A DNA stretch of 64,000 nucleotides from Hyphomonas sp. GTDB taxonomy: Bacteria; Pseudomonadota; Alphaproteobacteria; Caulobacterales; Hyphomonadaceae. Made by a program: the position numbers and the translations under genes. Location: positions 1-64,000 of the forward strand of contig PACZ01000009.1 in the NCBI GenBank assembly GCA_002700305.1. Direction: 5' to 3'. Numbering within the stretch: position 1 is the stretch's first letter; each line of letters begins with the position of its first letter. The notes beneath the pieces were generated by a model. That model saw nothing but the letters and a program-made list of their open reading frames with translations. It did no database searches and was not told the origin of the DNA. This document shows, in pieces, positions 49,674 to 59,877 of this stretch.

Positions 49674-51128
49674 ATGAAACGATCAATCCTCTTCGCGGGC
49701 ACGGCAATTCTTGCGGCGTGCGCCTCCTCTCCGGCAAATATTGGCGGTCTTGCGGGCGAACCCGTTGATTTCTTTGCGCAAGCTCCGGACGCTCCGGCAG
49801 AATGGACCGCAAGCGGTGTGGCCGGCAAAGCACCGAAAGGCGACTGGCTGAGCCAGTTCAATGACCCCGTGATGATGTCGCTGGTTGCCGAAGCCCTGGA
49901 AAACAACCCCACCCTGAAATCCCGCGCCGCCACGATGCGCGCCGCCGAAGCCGCTACGCGGAGCGCGCGCTCTGCCGGCCGGCCTGGCCTCAGCGCCTCG
50001 GTGACCGCAGGCGGCAACTCCGTGGGCGTGGAGACACCGACCGGCACGACCCGGACGGAGAGCGAAATCTACGGCGTCGGCCTCGATGCAAGCTGGGAGC
50101 TGGACCTCTGGGACCGCATCGGCGCGTCCGTGAATGCCGCCGAAGCCGACTATGCCGCGTCCGAAGCCGATCTGTCCGCCGCAGAACTGTCCCTGGCGGC
50201 CCAGACAGCCATTGCCTGGATCAATCTGAACGAGGCAATCGCGCAGGAGCGCGTGGCCGAGCTGACCTATGATGCCCGTGATCGTGTCCGCCTCCTGACC
50301 GAGCGCCGCTTCCAGCGCGGCCTGGTCGATGCCCTGGATGTGCGTACTGCCCGGTCGGCCCTGGCCAATGCCGAAGCCACGATTGCCACCCGCCGGCAGA
50401 TCACAGGGGAAACGGCCCGCCGCCTTGAGATCCTTCTTGGACGCTATCCCGCTGCAGAAATTGCCGCCCCGGCGGAACTCCCGTCGCTTGGCCCGCTGGA
50501 GCCGGAAGGCAACCCTGCCCTTCTCCTGTCGCGCCGTCCGGATATTGCCGCCTCCGAAGCCCGGATTGAAGCAGCCGGCATGCGGGCCGAAACCGCCCGG
50601 CTGGCCATGCTGCCTTCCCTCACGCTGAGCGGCAGCGTGTCGACCACTGAATCCGATCTCGCCGATGCATTCGACCCGGAGCTCATCGCCGCGCGCCTGG
50701 TGGCCAATCTGATCGCACCGATCTTTACCGGCGGCCGCCTGGATGCCCAGCGCGATGCGGCGGTCGCACAGGCCGAAGCCGCTGTTGCAAACTATGCCAA
50801 CATCGTCCTGTCTGCCTGGGGCGAGGTCGAGAACGCCATCGCCGCCGACCAGTATCTCGCAGAGCAGGAACAAGCCCAGGCCCGCGCCCTTGAAGAAGCC
50901 CGCCTTGCCGAAGACCTTGCCCTGCGCAAGTATACAACCAGCGGCACGCTGACGATCTTCAACCTGATCGATGCCCAGACACGGCGCCTGACCGCGGAAA
51001 GCCAGCTGATCTCAGTCAGCGCCAACCGCGCCACCAACCGTATTTCGTATCACCTCGCCCTCGGCGGCGGATTGCCGGTCCTGACCGCCTCGACCGCAAC
51101 GACGCCCACCGAAGCCGCCGCAGAGTAA
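49674..51128 (+). CDS. RND efflux outer-membrane lipoprotein (NodT/OprM family)
   Basis: The 484-residue protein has a lipoprotein signal (lipobox LAAC, Cys16) and two outer-membrane-factor repeats. Typical strings are WELDLWDRIGASVNAAEADYAASEADL and LLSRRPDIAASEARIEAAGMR, then LIAPIFTGGRLDAQRDAA. It forms the trimeric exit duct of a tripartite pump. It is first in an operon with the adaptor and the pump genes, 19 and then -4 bases apart. A C-terminal Ala/Thr/Glu-rich tail follows the barrel. Confidence 0.93.
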   Translation: MKRSILFAGTAILAACASSPANIGGLAGEPVDFFAQAPDAPAEWTASGVAGKAPKGDWLSQFNDPVMMSLVAEALENNPTLKSRAATMRAAEAATRSARSAGRPGLSASVTAGGNSVGVETPTGTTRTESEIYGVGLDASWELDLWDRIGASVNAAEADYAASEADLSAAELSLAAQTAIAWINLNEAIAQERVAELTYDARDRVRLLTERRFQRGLVDALDVRTARSALANAEATIATRRQITGETARRLEILLGRYPAAEIAAPAELPSLGPLEPEGNPALLLSRRPDIAASEARIEAAGMRAETARLAMLPSLTLSGSVSTTESDLADAFDPELIAARLVANLIAPIFTGGRLDAQRDAAVAQAEAAVANYANIVLSAWGEVENAIAADQYLAEQEQAQARALEEARLAEDLALRKYTTSGTLTIFNLIDAQTRRLTAESQLISVSANRATNRISYHLALGGGLPVLTASTATTPTEAAAE

Positions 51129-51147
51129 GCCCCAGGAGTCCCGCCCC

Positions 51148-52419
51148 ATGGCCCGTATCATCGCCATCGCCGCCCCGATCGCCATCATCGCCGTCCTCGG
51201 TGTCGGCGGAGTTGCTGTCCTGTCAGCGCTCAAGCCGGAACCGGAAAAAGCCGAGGAAGCCCGCATCGGCCTCAACGTGTTCGCAGAGAAAGTCCGCAAG
51301 GGCGATCTTCAGATCACGGTCGAAGCACAAGGCGAAGTCCGCCCGCGCCGGGAGATCATCGTGGCGCCGCAGATTTCCGGCCGGATCGCTTATGTCTCTC
51401 CGGACTTCATCGATGGCGGCTTCATCAAACAGGGCCAGCTGCTGGTCCGTGTGGAAGCGGCCGACTATGAACTCGCCGTCGTGCGCGCCCGGTCCGGCGT
51501 GGCGTCTGCCGAACAGGGGCTGACCCGCGAAATCGCCGAGGCCGAACTTGCCCAGCAGGATATTGAAGATCTCGGCATCACCAATGTCTCGCCGCTCGCC
51601 CGCCGCGAACCGCAGCTGGCACAGGCCCGCGCCGCACTGGATGCGGCCAAGGCGCAGCTGAAGGATGCGGAACTCGCCCTGGAACGGACCGCCGTCTACG
51701 CACCGTTCTCCGGACGCGTCTGGGAACGCGATGTCGATATTGGCCAGGTCGTCGCCACCGGCCAGTCTCTCGGCCGGATCTTCGCCAATGATGTTGTCGA
51801 AGTCTCGCTACCGCTGGATGATGAAGAGATGGGCCGCCTCGGCCTTCCCCTTGCCTTCGCCGCCAGCGAGACACAGCCGGGCCCGAAAGTCGACTTCAGC
51901 GCCGTGGTCGGGGGCGTTGAACGCCACTGGACGGGCGAAGTCGTCCGGACCGCTGCGGCCGTCAATTCTCAGACACGCCAGATCAACGTGATTGCCGAAC
52001 TCAAAGATCCCTATGGCAAAGGCGCCGACAATGGTGCGCCGATGGCACCGGGCCTGTTCGTCAATGCCGTGATTGAGGGCAAAACCATCCCGGACGTCCT
52101 GATCGCGCCGCGCGCGGCCCTGCGCGGCGATGACCGGATCTTCATCGGCAATGCCGATGAAGGCACACTGTCGATCCGCACGGTCGACCTGATCTATTCC
52201 GATACGGACGGGGCCTATGTCCGGTCTGGCATCGAACCCGGCGAGTTCGCCATCACCTCCCCGATCCAGGCCGCCTTCGACGGCATGAATGTGACGGTGA
52301 TGGAACGCCAGCCGGACGGAACCATCAAGACTTACGAACCGACGGAAGACACGTCGGACGACAAAGAAACCGAGGAAACAGCCATGCGTCTCTCCAGCGC
52401 CAAGGGAGCCTCTGAATGA
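51148..52419 (+). CDS. RND efflux periplasmic adaptor (membrane fusion protein)
   Basis: The 423-residue protein has an N-terminal membrane helix (IIAIAAPIAIIAVLGVGGVAVL), a lipoyl-type domain (VEAQGEVRPRREIIVAPQISGRI), a coiled-coil hairpin (residues about 110-180, with AQARAALDAAKAQLKDAELALE), and a beta-barrel part. It bridges the inner-membrane pump to the outer-membrane duct. The acidic C-terminus (DDKETEETA) is an extension. The pump gene overlaps its stop (ATGA). Confidence 0.92.
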   Translation: MARIIAIAAPIAIIAVLGVGGVAVLSALKPEPEKAEEARIGLNVFAEKVRKGDLQITVEAQGEVRPRREIIVAPQISGRIAYVSPDFIDGGFIKQGQLLVRVEAADYELAVVRARSGVASAEQGLTREIAEAELAQQDIEDLGITNVSPLARREPQLAQARAALDAAKAQLKDAELALERTAVYAPFSGRVWERDVDIGQVVATGQSLGRIFANDVVEVSLPLDDEEMGRLGLPLAFAASETQPGPKVDFSAVVGGVERHWTGEVVRTAAAVNSQTRQINVIAELKDPYGKGADNGAPMAPGLFVNAVIEGKTIPDVLIAPRAALRGDDRIFIGNADEGTLSIRTVDLIYSDTDGAYVRSGIEPGEFAITSPIQAAFDGMNVTVMERQPDGTIKTYEPTEDTSDDKETEETAMRLSSAKGASE

Positions 52420-55400
52420 AAGGCATCGTCGCCTGGTTCGCCCGCAACGCCGTTGCCGCGAACCTTCTCATGATCGTCTGCTTCGTCGGGGGCATCTTCG
52501 GATACACCGCGATGGAGCGGGAAATGTTCCCGATCGGCACGTTCAATGGCGCGACTGTATCGATGGCCTGGCCCGGCGCTTCGCCTCAGGACATCGAGGA
52601 ACAGATCGTCACGCGGATCGAGGAAGCTGTGGCCGACCTCGACGGCATCAAGCGCATCACATCGACCTCTTCGGAAGGGTTCGGTTCGGTCAATATCGAA
52701 GGCCAGAACGACATCGACATGATGGAGTTCCTGGATGAGGTGAAGTTGCGCGTCGACCAGATCAACAATCTGCCTCAGGCAGCCTTCCAGCCGCAGGTGC
52801 GGCGATGGGAACAGCGCGGCCAATTCATGGGTCTGGCCATTCACGGCAAGGTCGACGGCCGGGAGCTGAAACGCCTCGGCGACCGGGTCCGCGACGACAT
52901 CGCCCAATTGCCGGGCGGCGAGCTTGCCGAACTCCAGGGCACGCTGGACGAACAGGTAAATATCGAGGTCACCGAGGAATCGCTGCGCCGTTTCGGCCTG
53001 AGCTTCGCCGATGTGGCCAATGCCATTCGCCAGTCCTCTCTCAACTCCTCCGGCGGACGGATCGAGTCCTCCACCGGAGACGTGGCGATCACGGCCCGCC
53101 AGCTCGCGGACACAAAAGACCAGTTCAACCGCATCATCATCCGCCAGACGACCGAACAAGGCACGGTCCGCGTGGAGGACGTTGCCAATGTCATCGACGG
53201 CTTCGTGTCCGACAAGTTCAGCGCGCTTTATGGCGGTGAACCAACCGCGTTCGTGATGATCCCGGCGCCGGACAAGATGGACGTCGTCAAATACACCAAG
53301 GGCTTCCGCGATTATGTGGAGCGCGCCAACGATCCGAAGAGCGGAATCCTGCCGCAGGGCGTCAAGATCGACATCCTCTGGGACGATTCAGAAGCCTTCA
53401 ACGACCGCATGAACCTGATCATGTCATCTGCCCTGCAAGGTGCGGTGCTGGTGTTGATCGTCCTTCTGCTGTTCCTGCGCCCGATGGTGGCCTTCTGGGT
53501 GACGATCGGCATCATGACCGCGTTCGGCGGCGGCATCCTGATCCTTCCTTATCTGGGCGTTTCCTGGAATATCCTGTCGACCTTCGCCGTGCTGCTGGTG
53601 ATCGGCGTGATCGTGGATGATGCCATCGTGGTGGGGGAGAACATCCACAGGGAGGTCGAGAGCGGCCGGCGTGACGGCATCGATGCGGCCATCGTAGGAA
53701 CGCAGATGGTTCTGAAGCCGATCATCTTCGGCGTCCTGACCACGATTATCGCCTTCCTCCCCTGGGCCTTCCTCAGCGGGCCGGAACGGCAGTTTACCCA
53801 GCAGATCACCTTTGTGGTCGTCGCGGCGCTCGCTTTCTCGATCATCGAATGCATGCTGATCCTGCCGGCCCACCTTGCCCATATGAAAAAGCAGAGCTTT
53901 GACGGGGCGAGCGGCGCGCTGATGCGTATCCAGCGGCGGATCGCGGACAGCCTCCTCTGGTTTGCCAACAATATCTACAAGCCGGCGCTCGAGTTCGCTC
54001 TGAAGTTCCGGTATGCGACGATGGCCCTGTTCTTCTGCCTGTTCTACCTGGCCTTCAACCTGTCAGCCTTGAAGATCGTGCCGTTCAAATTCATGCCCGA
54101 GATCGAAGCTGACCTGATCCAGGTGCAGATCGAGATGCCGGACGGCACGCCGTATGAGCGCCTCATCCAGGTGCGTGACCAGCTGCAGGCCGGCATTGAG
54201 ATCAGTGAACAGCAGACCAAGGACGAGCATCCGGAAATCAAGGACGGCCTGATCCGCGACGCATCCGTCATCGCCTACGGCACCAATGTCCGTGCCTTTG
54301 TCGGTCTTGCTGCGCCGGAAGACCGGCCGGACACAATCCGCTCCAAAGACCTTGCCGAACTGCTGCGCGCGAATGTCGGCGAGATTCAGGATGCCGAAGA
54401 GATCAACTTCGCCTTCACGTTCAATGACAATGACACGGGCGTCCGGTTTGCCCTCAGCAACCAGAACCTCGACCGCCTGCGGGAAGCCGCAGAAACGGTG
54501 AAGGCGCAACTGGCGACCTATTCCAATGCCTATGATATTGGCGACAATCTTTCATCGGCTGCCGAAGAGATCCGGATCAGCATGAAGCCAGGGGCCGAGA
54601 CCCTTGGAGTCACTCTGGCGGATGTCTCCCGCCAGCTGCGCCAGGCCTACTATGGCGAGGAAGTCCAGCGCCTGCCCCGTGATGGGGAAGATGTCCGGGT
54701 CATGGTACGCCTGCCGGAATCCGCCCGTGAGGACCTCGACAGCCTGAACTCCCTCCGTGTGCGCACGGCAGATGGGCGTGAGATTCCTGTCACCCAGGTT
54801 GCCGACTTCTCCTACGCACCAGGTATCAACCGCATTCAGCGGCGCGACCGGATGCGCTCGGTCTACGTCTTCGCTGAAGTCAAGGGCGAAGGCGGACGCG
54901 GCGAGATCATGGCGGACATGGAATCGAATTTCTGGCCGAAATTCCAGAAACAGTTCCCGGACGTGAAGCGCGGCGAAGCCGGCGGCTTTGAAGAAGAAAA
55001 CCAGTTCATGACTGAGATCGGCCGTCTGTCGCTGATGGCGATCGGGGCCATGTACATCCTGCTGGCGATTGCCTTCCGCTCCTATGCCCAGCCCCTTCTG
55101 CTGATGATGGCCCTGCCCTTTGCCTATGCAGGCGCCCTGTTCGGCCTCTGGCTCTGGGATACGCCGATGGCGCTGTTCTCCTTCTTCGGCATTGCCGCCG
55201 CAGCGGGGGTCGTGATCAACGACAACCTCGTGCTGATCGACTATGTCAACAAACGCCGGGAAGAAGGCGCAGGCGCCGTTCAGGCCCTGGTCGATGCAGG
55301 TGTCTCGCGTTTCCGCCCGATCCTGCTGACGTCGCTGACCACAATGGTCGGGATCCTGCCCCTGCTCTCACAGCGGTCGGTTCAGGCCCAGTTCCTGAAG

Positions 55401-55649
55401 CCCATGCTGGTTGCGCTGGGTTCGGCCGTCGGGTTCGCGATCTTCATCACGCTGTTCCTTGTGCCGGCGATGTACGTGATCGGCGCAGAGATCAAGCGTG
55501 TGTTCGCCTGGACCTGGGGCGGGCAGCCATTCCGCCATATTGGCGACGGCTACTCCGGCCATGTCACGATCGATGAAGAAGAACTGATTGGCACAAGCGG
55601 CGGTCATGACAGTGACAGTGACAGTCCGCCTATGGCGCCGGCCGAATGA
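52416..55649 (+). CDS. RND-family efflux pump permease (AcrB-like)
   Basis: The 1077-residue protein has the twelve-helix RND layout with two large periplasmic loops. The proton-relay pair in helix 4 is visible in VIGVIVDDAIVVGENIHREVE, and helix 10-11 regions include GIAAAAGVVINDNLVLIDYVNKRR. The porter-domain start WPGASPQDIEEQIVTRIEEAV is typical. It exports hydrophobic or toxic compounds using the proton gradient. Helix 10 keeps Asn-Asp in place of the usual motif, common in this branch. Substrates cannot be read off. The acidic C-terminal tail is 60 residues. Confidence 0.94.
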   Translation: MKGIVAWFARNAVAANLLMIVCFVGGIFGYTAMEREMFPIGTFNGATVSMAWPGASPQDIEEQIVTRIEEAVADLDGIKRITSTSSEGFGSVNIEGQNDIDMMEFLDEVKLRVDQINNLPQAAFQPQVRRWEQRGQFMGLAIHGKVDGRELKRLGDRVRDDIAQLPGGELAELQGTLDEQVNIEVTEESLRRFGLSFADVANAIRQSSLNSSGGRIESSTGDVAITARQLADTKDQFNRIIIRQTTEQGTVRVEDVANVIDGFVSDKFSALYGGEPTAFVMIPAPDKMDVVKYTKGFRDYVERANDPKSGILPQGVKIDILWDDSEAFNDRMNLIMSSALQGAVLVLIVLLLFLRPMVAFWVTIGIMTAFGGGILILPYLGVSWNILSTFAVLLVIGVIVDDAIVVGENIHREVESGRRDGIDAAIVGTQMVLKPIIFGVLTTIIAFLPWAFLSGPERQFTQQITFVVVAALAFSIIECMLILPAHLAHMKKQSFDGASGALMRIQRRIADSLLWFANNIYKPALEFALKFRYATMALFFCLFYLAFNLSALKIVPFKFMPEIEADLIQVQIEMPDGTPYERLIQVRDQLQAGIEISEQQTKDEHPEIKDGLIRDASVIAYGTNVRAFVGLAAPEDRPDTIRSKDLAELLRANVGEIQDAEEINFAFTFNDNDTGVRFALSNQNLDRLREAAETVKAQLATYSNAYDIGDNLSSAAEEIRISMKPGAETLGVTLADVSRQLRQAYYGEEVQRLPRDGEDVRVMVRLPESAREDLDSLNSLRVRTADGREIPVTQVADFSYAPGINRIQRRDRMRSVYVFAEVKGEGGRGEIMADMESNFWPKFQKQFPDVKRGEAGGFEEENQFMTEIGRLSLMAIGAMYILLAIAFRSYAQPLLLMMALPFAYAGALFGLWLWDTPMALFSFFGIAAAAGVVINDNLVLIDYVNKRREEGAGAVQALVDAGVSRFRPILLTSLTTMVGILPLLSQRSVQAQFLKPMLVALGSAVGFAIFITLFLVPAMYVIGAEIKRVFAWTWGGQPFRHIGDGYSGHVTIDEEELIGTSGGHDSDSDSPPMAPAE

Positions 55650-55672
55650 TCTGCTACCAATTTACCATGAGA

Positions 55673-55702
55673 CATGCCCCTCGCTCGTTGCGGGGGGGCA
55701 TG
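55673..55702 (+). terminator. hairpin between RND operon and peptidase gene
   Basis: An imperfect stem with arms CATGCCCC and GGGGCATG, extended by a wobble and one bulge to a small loop, lies 24 bases after the pump gene stop and 26 bases before the peptidase start. It lacks a T-run. It may end the efflux transcript or shape the peptidase mRNA leader. Confidence 0.45.
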
Positions 55703-55727
55703 AGATTTGAGCAAGGAGAGACTCAGG

Positions 55728-57914
55728 ATGAAACACCTTCTGATCGGCACCGCCGCAATCGCGCTGCTGGCCGGATGCGCACCGAAAGCGTCTGAACCCG
55801 CTGAGGGCGACAAGGTAGCCTTCGTTGAAACCACCCCACCGGTCGCAAACGAAGACGGCAAATTCGAAACCAGCGAAGGCCTCCTCCTGTCAGCGCCGGA
55901 CTACTGGGGCAGCTGGGGAATCGACCTCAGCGTTCAGAATACGGACATCTCTCCCGGTAGTGATTTCTATGCCTGGACGAACGGCAAATGGCTCGACTCC
56001 TTCGAAATCCCGGCAGACCGCTCACGGTATGGTTCCTTCGACCTGCTTGCAGAAAAATCCGAGCAACGCGTACGCAACATCATCGACGATCTCGCCGCTG
56101 AAAAACCAGCCCTCGATACGCCGGAAGGCAAGATCGGGGCTTTCTACAACGCCTATCTCGACACCGACGCCATCAACGCAGCCGGGCTCTCCCCTGCCCA
56201 GCCCTATCTGGACAAGATCAATTCGGTCCAGTCGCTCGAAGATCTGGCTACTGTCTTTGCAACGCCGGGGTTCAGCTCGCCGTTTGGTGGCTTCGTCTTT
56301 GCCGACGACATGGATCCAAATACGAACATTTTCCAGATGAGGATCACGGGCCTCGGCCTGCCGGATCGTGACTACTATCTGAAAACCGATGACAAATCTG
56401 TGGAGCTTCGCGCCAAATACCGCGATCTGCTGACCTTCATGCTGGACAAGGCCGGCTATGAAGACGCCGCTGGCGAAGCGCAGAAAGTGCTGGACCTGGA
56501 AACCGCGATTGCCAAGGCAGACTGGGACCGCGCGCTCTCCCGCAATCCGGAAATCACCTATAACAAGGTAACCCGTGACGAACTCGTCGACATGGCCGGC
56601 GACTTCCCGCTGGTCCGCGCCTTGGACACGATGGGCGTGGGCGGCGAAAAGGAATTCCTCGTCGCCGAAGTGCCCCCGACCCAGGAAGAGCTGGATGCGG
56701 CGGGCATTTCCGCTGAGGACGCCGCCAAGCTGGGCGGCGGTTTCCCGGAAATGTTCGACATCGTCAGCGAAACACCGCTGGATACGTGGAAAGCTTATCT
56801 GACCGCGCATTTCCTGTCGGACTTCTCCAGCGTCCTGCCGGAAGACATCGACGCGGCTGACTTCGCCTTCTACGGCACGGCGCTGCGGGGCCAGCCGGAA
56901 CAGCGTGAACGCTGGAAGCGCGCTGTGAGCGCCACCCAGGGCACACTGGGCGAGGCCATCGGCAAAGTCTTTGTCGAGCGCTACTTCCCGCCGGAAAACA
57001 AGGCGGCCATGGATGACCTCGTCGCCAATCTGCGCAAGGCCATGGCCGCAAACCTGGAAGACCTCGGCTGGATGAGCGAAGCGACAAAGGTGAAAGCTGA
57101 AGCCAAGCTCGACGCCTTTACGCCGAAGATCGGCTATCCGGACGAGTTCGAAACCTATGATACGCTGGTGGTCGGCAACAATGCGCTCGACAATGCCATC
57201 GCGTCCCAGAAATGGCAGACCGAGGACAATATCGCAGACCTCGGCCAGCCCGTGGACCGGACACGCTGGTTCATGACGCCGCAGACCATCAACGCGTATT
57301 ACAATCCGTCTTTCAACGAGATTGTCTTCCCGGCCGCCATCCTGCAGCCGCCTTTCTTCAACATCTCGGCAGACCCGGCCGTGAATTATGGCGCCATCGG
57401 CGGCGTCATCGGTCATGAGATGGGACACGGGTTTGATGACCAGGGGGCCAAATATGACGGCGAAGGCGTGCTCAAGAACTGGTGGACGGAAGAAGACCTC
57501 GCCGCGTTCCGCCAGCTCGGCGACGCGCTCGCCCGGCAGTATTCGGCCTATTGTCCGCTGGACGATGGCGAAACCTGCGTGAACGGGCGCCTGACGCTGG
57601 GCGAGAACATCGGCGACCTTGGCGGCCTGTCCCTCGCCTATCGCGCCTACAAGATGTCCCTGAACGGCAAGGAAGCGCCGGTGATCGACGGCCTGACCGG
57701 CGACCAGCGCTTCTTCATGGCCTGGGCCCAGGTCTGGCGCGCCAAATACCGCGACGAGGCAACCCGTCAGCAGATGCTGTCAGACCCGCACTCCCCGCCT
57801 GTCTATCGCGTGAACGGCGTCGTGCGGAACCTGGATGAGTGGTACGATGCGTTTGATATTCAGCCGGGAGAACCGCTCTACCTCCCGCCGGAGGACCGCA
57901 TTCGCATCTGGTAA
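55728..57914 (+). CDS. M13-family (neprilysin-like) metallopeptidase lipoprotein
   Basis: The start at 55728 follows GGAGAG at eight bases and gives 728 residues with a lipoprotein signal (lipobox LAGC, Cys17). The catalytic domain carries NAYYNPSFNEIVFPAAIL, zinc motif HEMGH (His563, Glu564, His567) and the third ligand Glu626 in GENIGDLGG. M13 enzymes such as PepO cleave oligopeptides of up to about 40 residues; the lipid anchor places it in the periplasm or at the surface. A strong terminator follows. Confidence 0.93.
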   Translation: MKHLLIGTAAIALLAGCAPKASEPAEGDKVAFVETTPPVANEDGKFETSEGLLLSAPDYWGSWGIDLSVQNTDISPGSDFYAWTNGKWLDSFEIPADRSRYGSFDLLAEKSEQRVRNIIDDLAAEKPALDTPEGKIGAFYNAYLDTDAINAAGLSPAQPYLDKINSVQSLEDLATVFATPGFSSPFGGFVFADDMDPNTNIFQMRITGLGLPDRDYYLKTDDKSVELRAKYRDLLTFMLDKAGYEDAAGEAQKVLDLETAIAKADWDRALSRNPEITYNKVTRDELVDMAGDFPLVRALDTMGVGGEKEFLVAEVPPTQEELDAAGISAEDAAKLGGGFPEMFDIVSETPLDTWKAYLTAHFLSDFSSVLPEDIDAADFAFYGTALRGQPEQRERWKRAVSATQGTLGEAIGKVFVERYFPPENKAAMDDLVANLRKAMAANLEDLGWMSEATKVKAEAKLDAFTPKIGYPDEFETYDTLVVGNNALDNAIASQKWQTEDNIADLGQPVDRTRWFMTPQTINAYYNPSFNEIVFPAAILQPPFFNISADPAVNYGAIGGVIGHEMGHGFDDQGAKYDGEGVLKNWWTEEDLAAFRQLGDALARQYSAYCPLDDGETCVNGRLTLGENIGDLGGLSLAYRAYKMSLNGKEAPVIDGLTGDQRFFMAWAQVWRAKYRDEATRQQMLSDPHSPPVYRVNGVVRNLDEWYDAFDIQPGEPLYLPPEDRIRIW

Positions 57915-57939
57915 CCCAGGCACGAAATATCGCAAACTG

Positions 57940-57970
57940 AAGGCGGCGCTACAGGAAGCGCCGCCTTTTG
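57940..57970 (+). terminator. intrinsic terminator of the M13 peptidase gene
   Basis: A perfect 10-bp stem AAGGCGGCGC / GCGCCGCCTT (57940-57949 with 57958-57967), loop of eight bases, is followed by a short T stretch. It lies 25 bases after the peptidase stop. Confidence 0.8.
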
Positions 57971-58061
57971 CATTTGTGCTAATGAGATATTAATGCATTC
58001 GGTTCACATCTTGCGAGACAGGGTGGAGTTGGTCAGCGAACTGGAGCGCACAAACGACGCC

Positions 58062-58418
58062 ATGGCTATAAAAACGCGCCTTTTTGGGACAAAAAAGCCG
58101 GATAGTCCCGATCTGGGACGAATCCAGCGTACGCTGCAGCAGTCCAACATACCCATCGCTTCGCGTACCGATCACCAGAATTTGTCCCGCCCGAAACGGG
58201 CCCAGGTGTACCGGGACGCCGCTGTGGCCTATGATTCCGGCTACCGGCGCAAAGGCATTATCCTGGACTATACTTCCAAAGGCGCGCGGCTGCGTTTCCC
58301 CACAAATGAGAAACTGCCGCCCACCGTGTACCTCTATGCAAGAGCCGTTGGCCTGGAAGGGCCCGCCCGGGTGGTGTGGCAACATAATTCCGAGGCCGGT
58401 CTTGCCATGGAGGTCTGA
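58062..58418 (+). CDS. PilZ-domain protein
   Basis: I prefer ATG 58062 (MAIKTRLFGTKKPD); the frame is open from 57993 but neither start has a strong ribosome site. The 118-residue protein carries the c-di-GMP binding PilZ elements: a basic segment (NLSRPKRAQVYRD; GYRRKG) and DYTSKGARLRF (the D/N-x-S-x-x-G box, here with Thr-Ser). PilZ proteins relay c-di-GMP signals to motility or surface-polysaccharide systems; no such gene is adjacent. Binding should hold if the basic segment is positioned correctly. Confidence 0.75.
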   Translation: MAIKTRLFGTKKPDSPDLGRIQRTLQQSNIPIASRTDHQNLSRPKRAQVYRDAAVAYDSGYRRKGIILDYTSKGARLRFPTNEKLPPTVYLYARAVGLEGPARVVWQHNSEAGLAMEV

Positions 58419-58612
58419 CCGCCTTTCCTGAGGTTTTTTGCCCTCTCAGCCGGCGCGTTTTTCCGATCTCAGAGTTGCTTTTCGGCACTCATTCGGCCCC
58501 GTCTCAGTTTGCCGCACCGGTTCTGACCTTTGGTCGGACTTGACGTGCCCCCTTGTCAGGCGCTTTGTGCCTTCCGAAGTAAACAGCACGCAGATGCAGC
58601 AAGGAGACGCAT

Positions 58613-59794
58613 ATGGCTGACCAGGATCCGGTCGTAATCGTTGGCATGGCCCGTACCCCGATGGGTGGGCTTCTCGGAGACCTCGCCGGTCTCAGCGCCA
58701 ATGAGTTGGGAGGCATCGCGGTCGCCGCCGCCGTCAAGGAAGCTGGCCTCGCACCCGGCGAAGCCAACGAGATCATCATGGGCAACTGCCTGCCCGCCGG
58801 CCAGGGCCAGGCCCCTGCCCGTCAGGCCGGGTTCAATGCCGGTCAGGACAAAGGCCTCGAAGCCGTAACCATTAACAAGATGTGCGGCTCCGGCATGCAG
58901 GCCACCATCATGGGCCGCAACGCCATCCTCGCAGGCGACGCGAATATCGTCATCGCTGGCGGCATGGAATCCATGACCAACGCCCCGCACCTGATCAACG
59001 CCCGCAAGGGCCACAAGTACGGCACCATGGCGGCAGAAGACCATATGGCCCTCGACGGCCTGTCCGATGCTTACTCCAAAGGCCCGATGGGTCTCTTCGC
59101 TGACAAGATCGCCGGCGAATACCAGTTTACCCGCGAACAGCAGGACGCCTACGCCATCGAAACGCTGAAGCGTGCGCAGGACGCGACGGCCTCCGGCAAG
59201 TTCAAGCGCGAGATTGCTCCGGTCACCATCAAGTCCCGCAAAGGCGAGACCGTGGTCGACGTTGACCAGCTGCCGCGCGAAGCCAAGCCGGAGAAAATCC
59301 CGGATCTGCGCCCCGCCTTCTCGAAAGACGGGACCGTGACCGCTGCCAATGCATCGGCCATTTCCGATGGCGCTGCCGCCCTCGTCCTTATGAAGAAGTC
59401 CGAAGCTGAAAAGCGCGGCCTGAAGCCGATCGCCACGATCGTGTCGTCTTCCAGCCACGCACATGAGCCGGAATACTTCACCACGGCGCCGGTGCCGGCC
59501 ATGCAGAAAGCCCTCGCCAAGGCTGGCTGGGGTGTCGACGAAGTCGAACTCTGGGAAGTCAACGAAGCCTTCGCGGTCGTTCCGATGATCGCCATGAAGG
59601 AACTCGGCATCAGCCACGACAAGGTGAACGTCAATGGCGGCGCCTGCGCCATGGGCCACCCGATCGGCGCTTCCGGTGCCCGTGTGATCGTCACGCTGCT
59701 GGCCGCCATGGAAGACCGCGGCGCCAAGAAAGGCGTGGCTTCGCTCTGCATCGGTGGCGGTGAAGGCATCGCCATGTGCCTTGAGCGCGCATAG
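58613..59794 (+). CDS. acetyl-CoA C-acyltransferase (thiolase)
   Basis: The 393-residue enzyme starts after a clean AAGGAG site. Catalytic residues are Cys91 in NKMCGSGMQ, His in GHPIGASGAR near 350, and the second Cys in SLCIGGGEG near 380. Thiolases cleave 3-ketoacyl-CoA in beta-oxidation or condense acetyl-CoA; this length and motif spacing fit an acetoacetyl-CoA thiolase-type enzyme. It is monocistronic, with a 194-base upstream gap and a strong terminator after it. Confidence 0.94.
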   Translation: MADQDPVVIVGMARTPMGGLLGDLAGLSANELGGIAVAAAVKEAGLAPGEANEIIMGNCLPAGQGQAPARQAGFNAGQDKGLEAVTINKMCGSGMQATIMGRNAILAGDANIVIAGGMESMTNAPHLINARKGHKYGTMAAEDHMALDGLSDAYSKGPMGLFADKIAGEYQFTREQQDAYAIETLKRAQDATASGKFKREIAPVTIKSRKGETVVDVDQLPREAKPEKIPDLRPAFSKDGTVTAANASAISDGAAALVLMKKSEAEKRGLKPIATIVSSSSHAHEPEYFTTAPVPAMQKALAKAGWGVDEVELWEVNEAFAVVPMIAMKELGISHDKVNVNGGACAMGHPIGASGARVIVTLLAAMEDRGAKKGVASLCIGGGEGIAMCLERA

Positions 59795-59831
59795 ACCCTC
59801 GCCCAACAGCGAAAGATAATCTAGAAATCAG

Positions 59832-59863
59832 CGAGCCTGGGACAGATGTCCCGGGCTCGTTTG
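59832..59863 (+). terminator. intrinsic terminator of the thiolase gene
   Basis: A 12-bp stem with one G-T pair (59832-59843 with 59848-59859, arm CGAGCCTGGGAC) and a 4-base loop is followed by TTTG. It lies 38 bases after the thiolase stop and 15 bases before the next gene. Confidence 0.8.
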
Positions 59864-59877
59864 TTTCCGGAGACCTC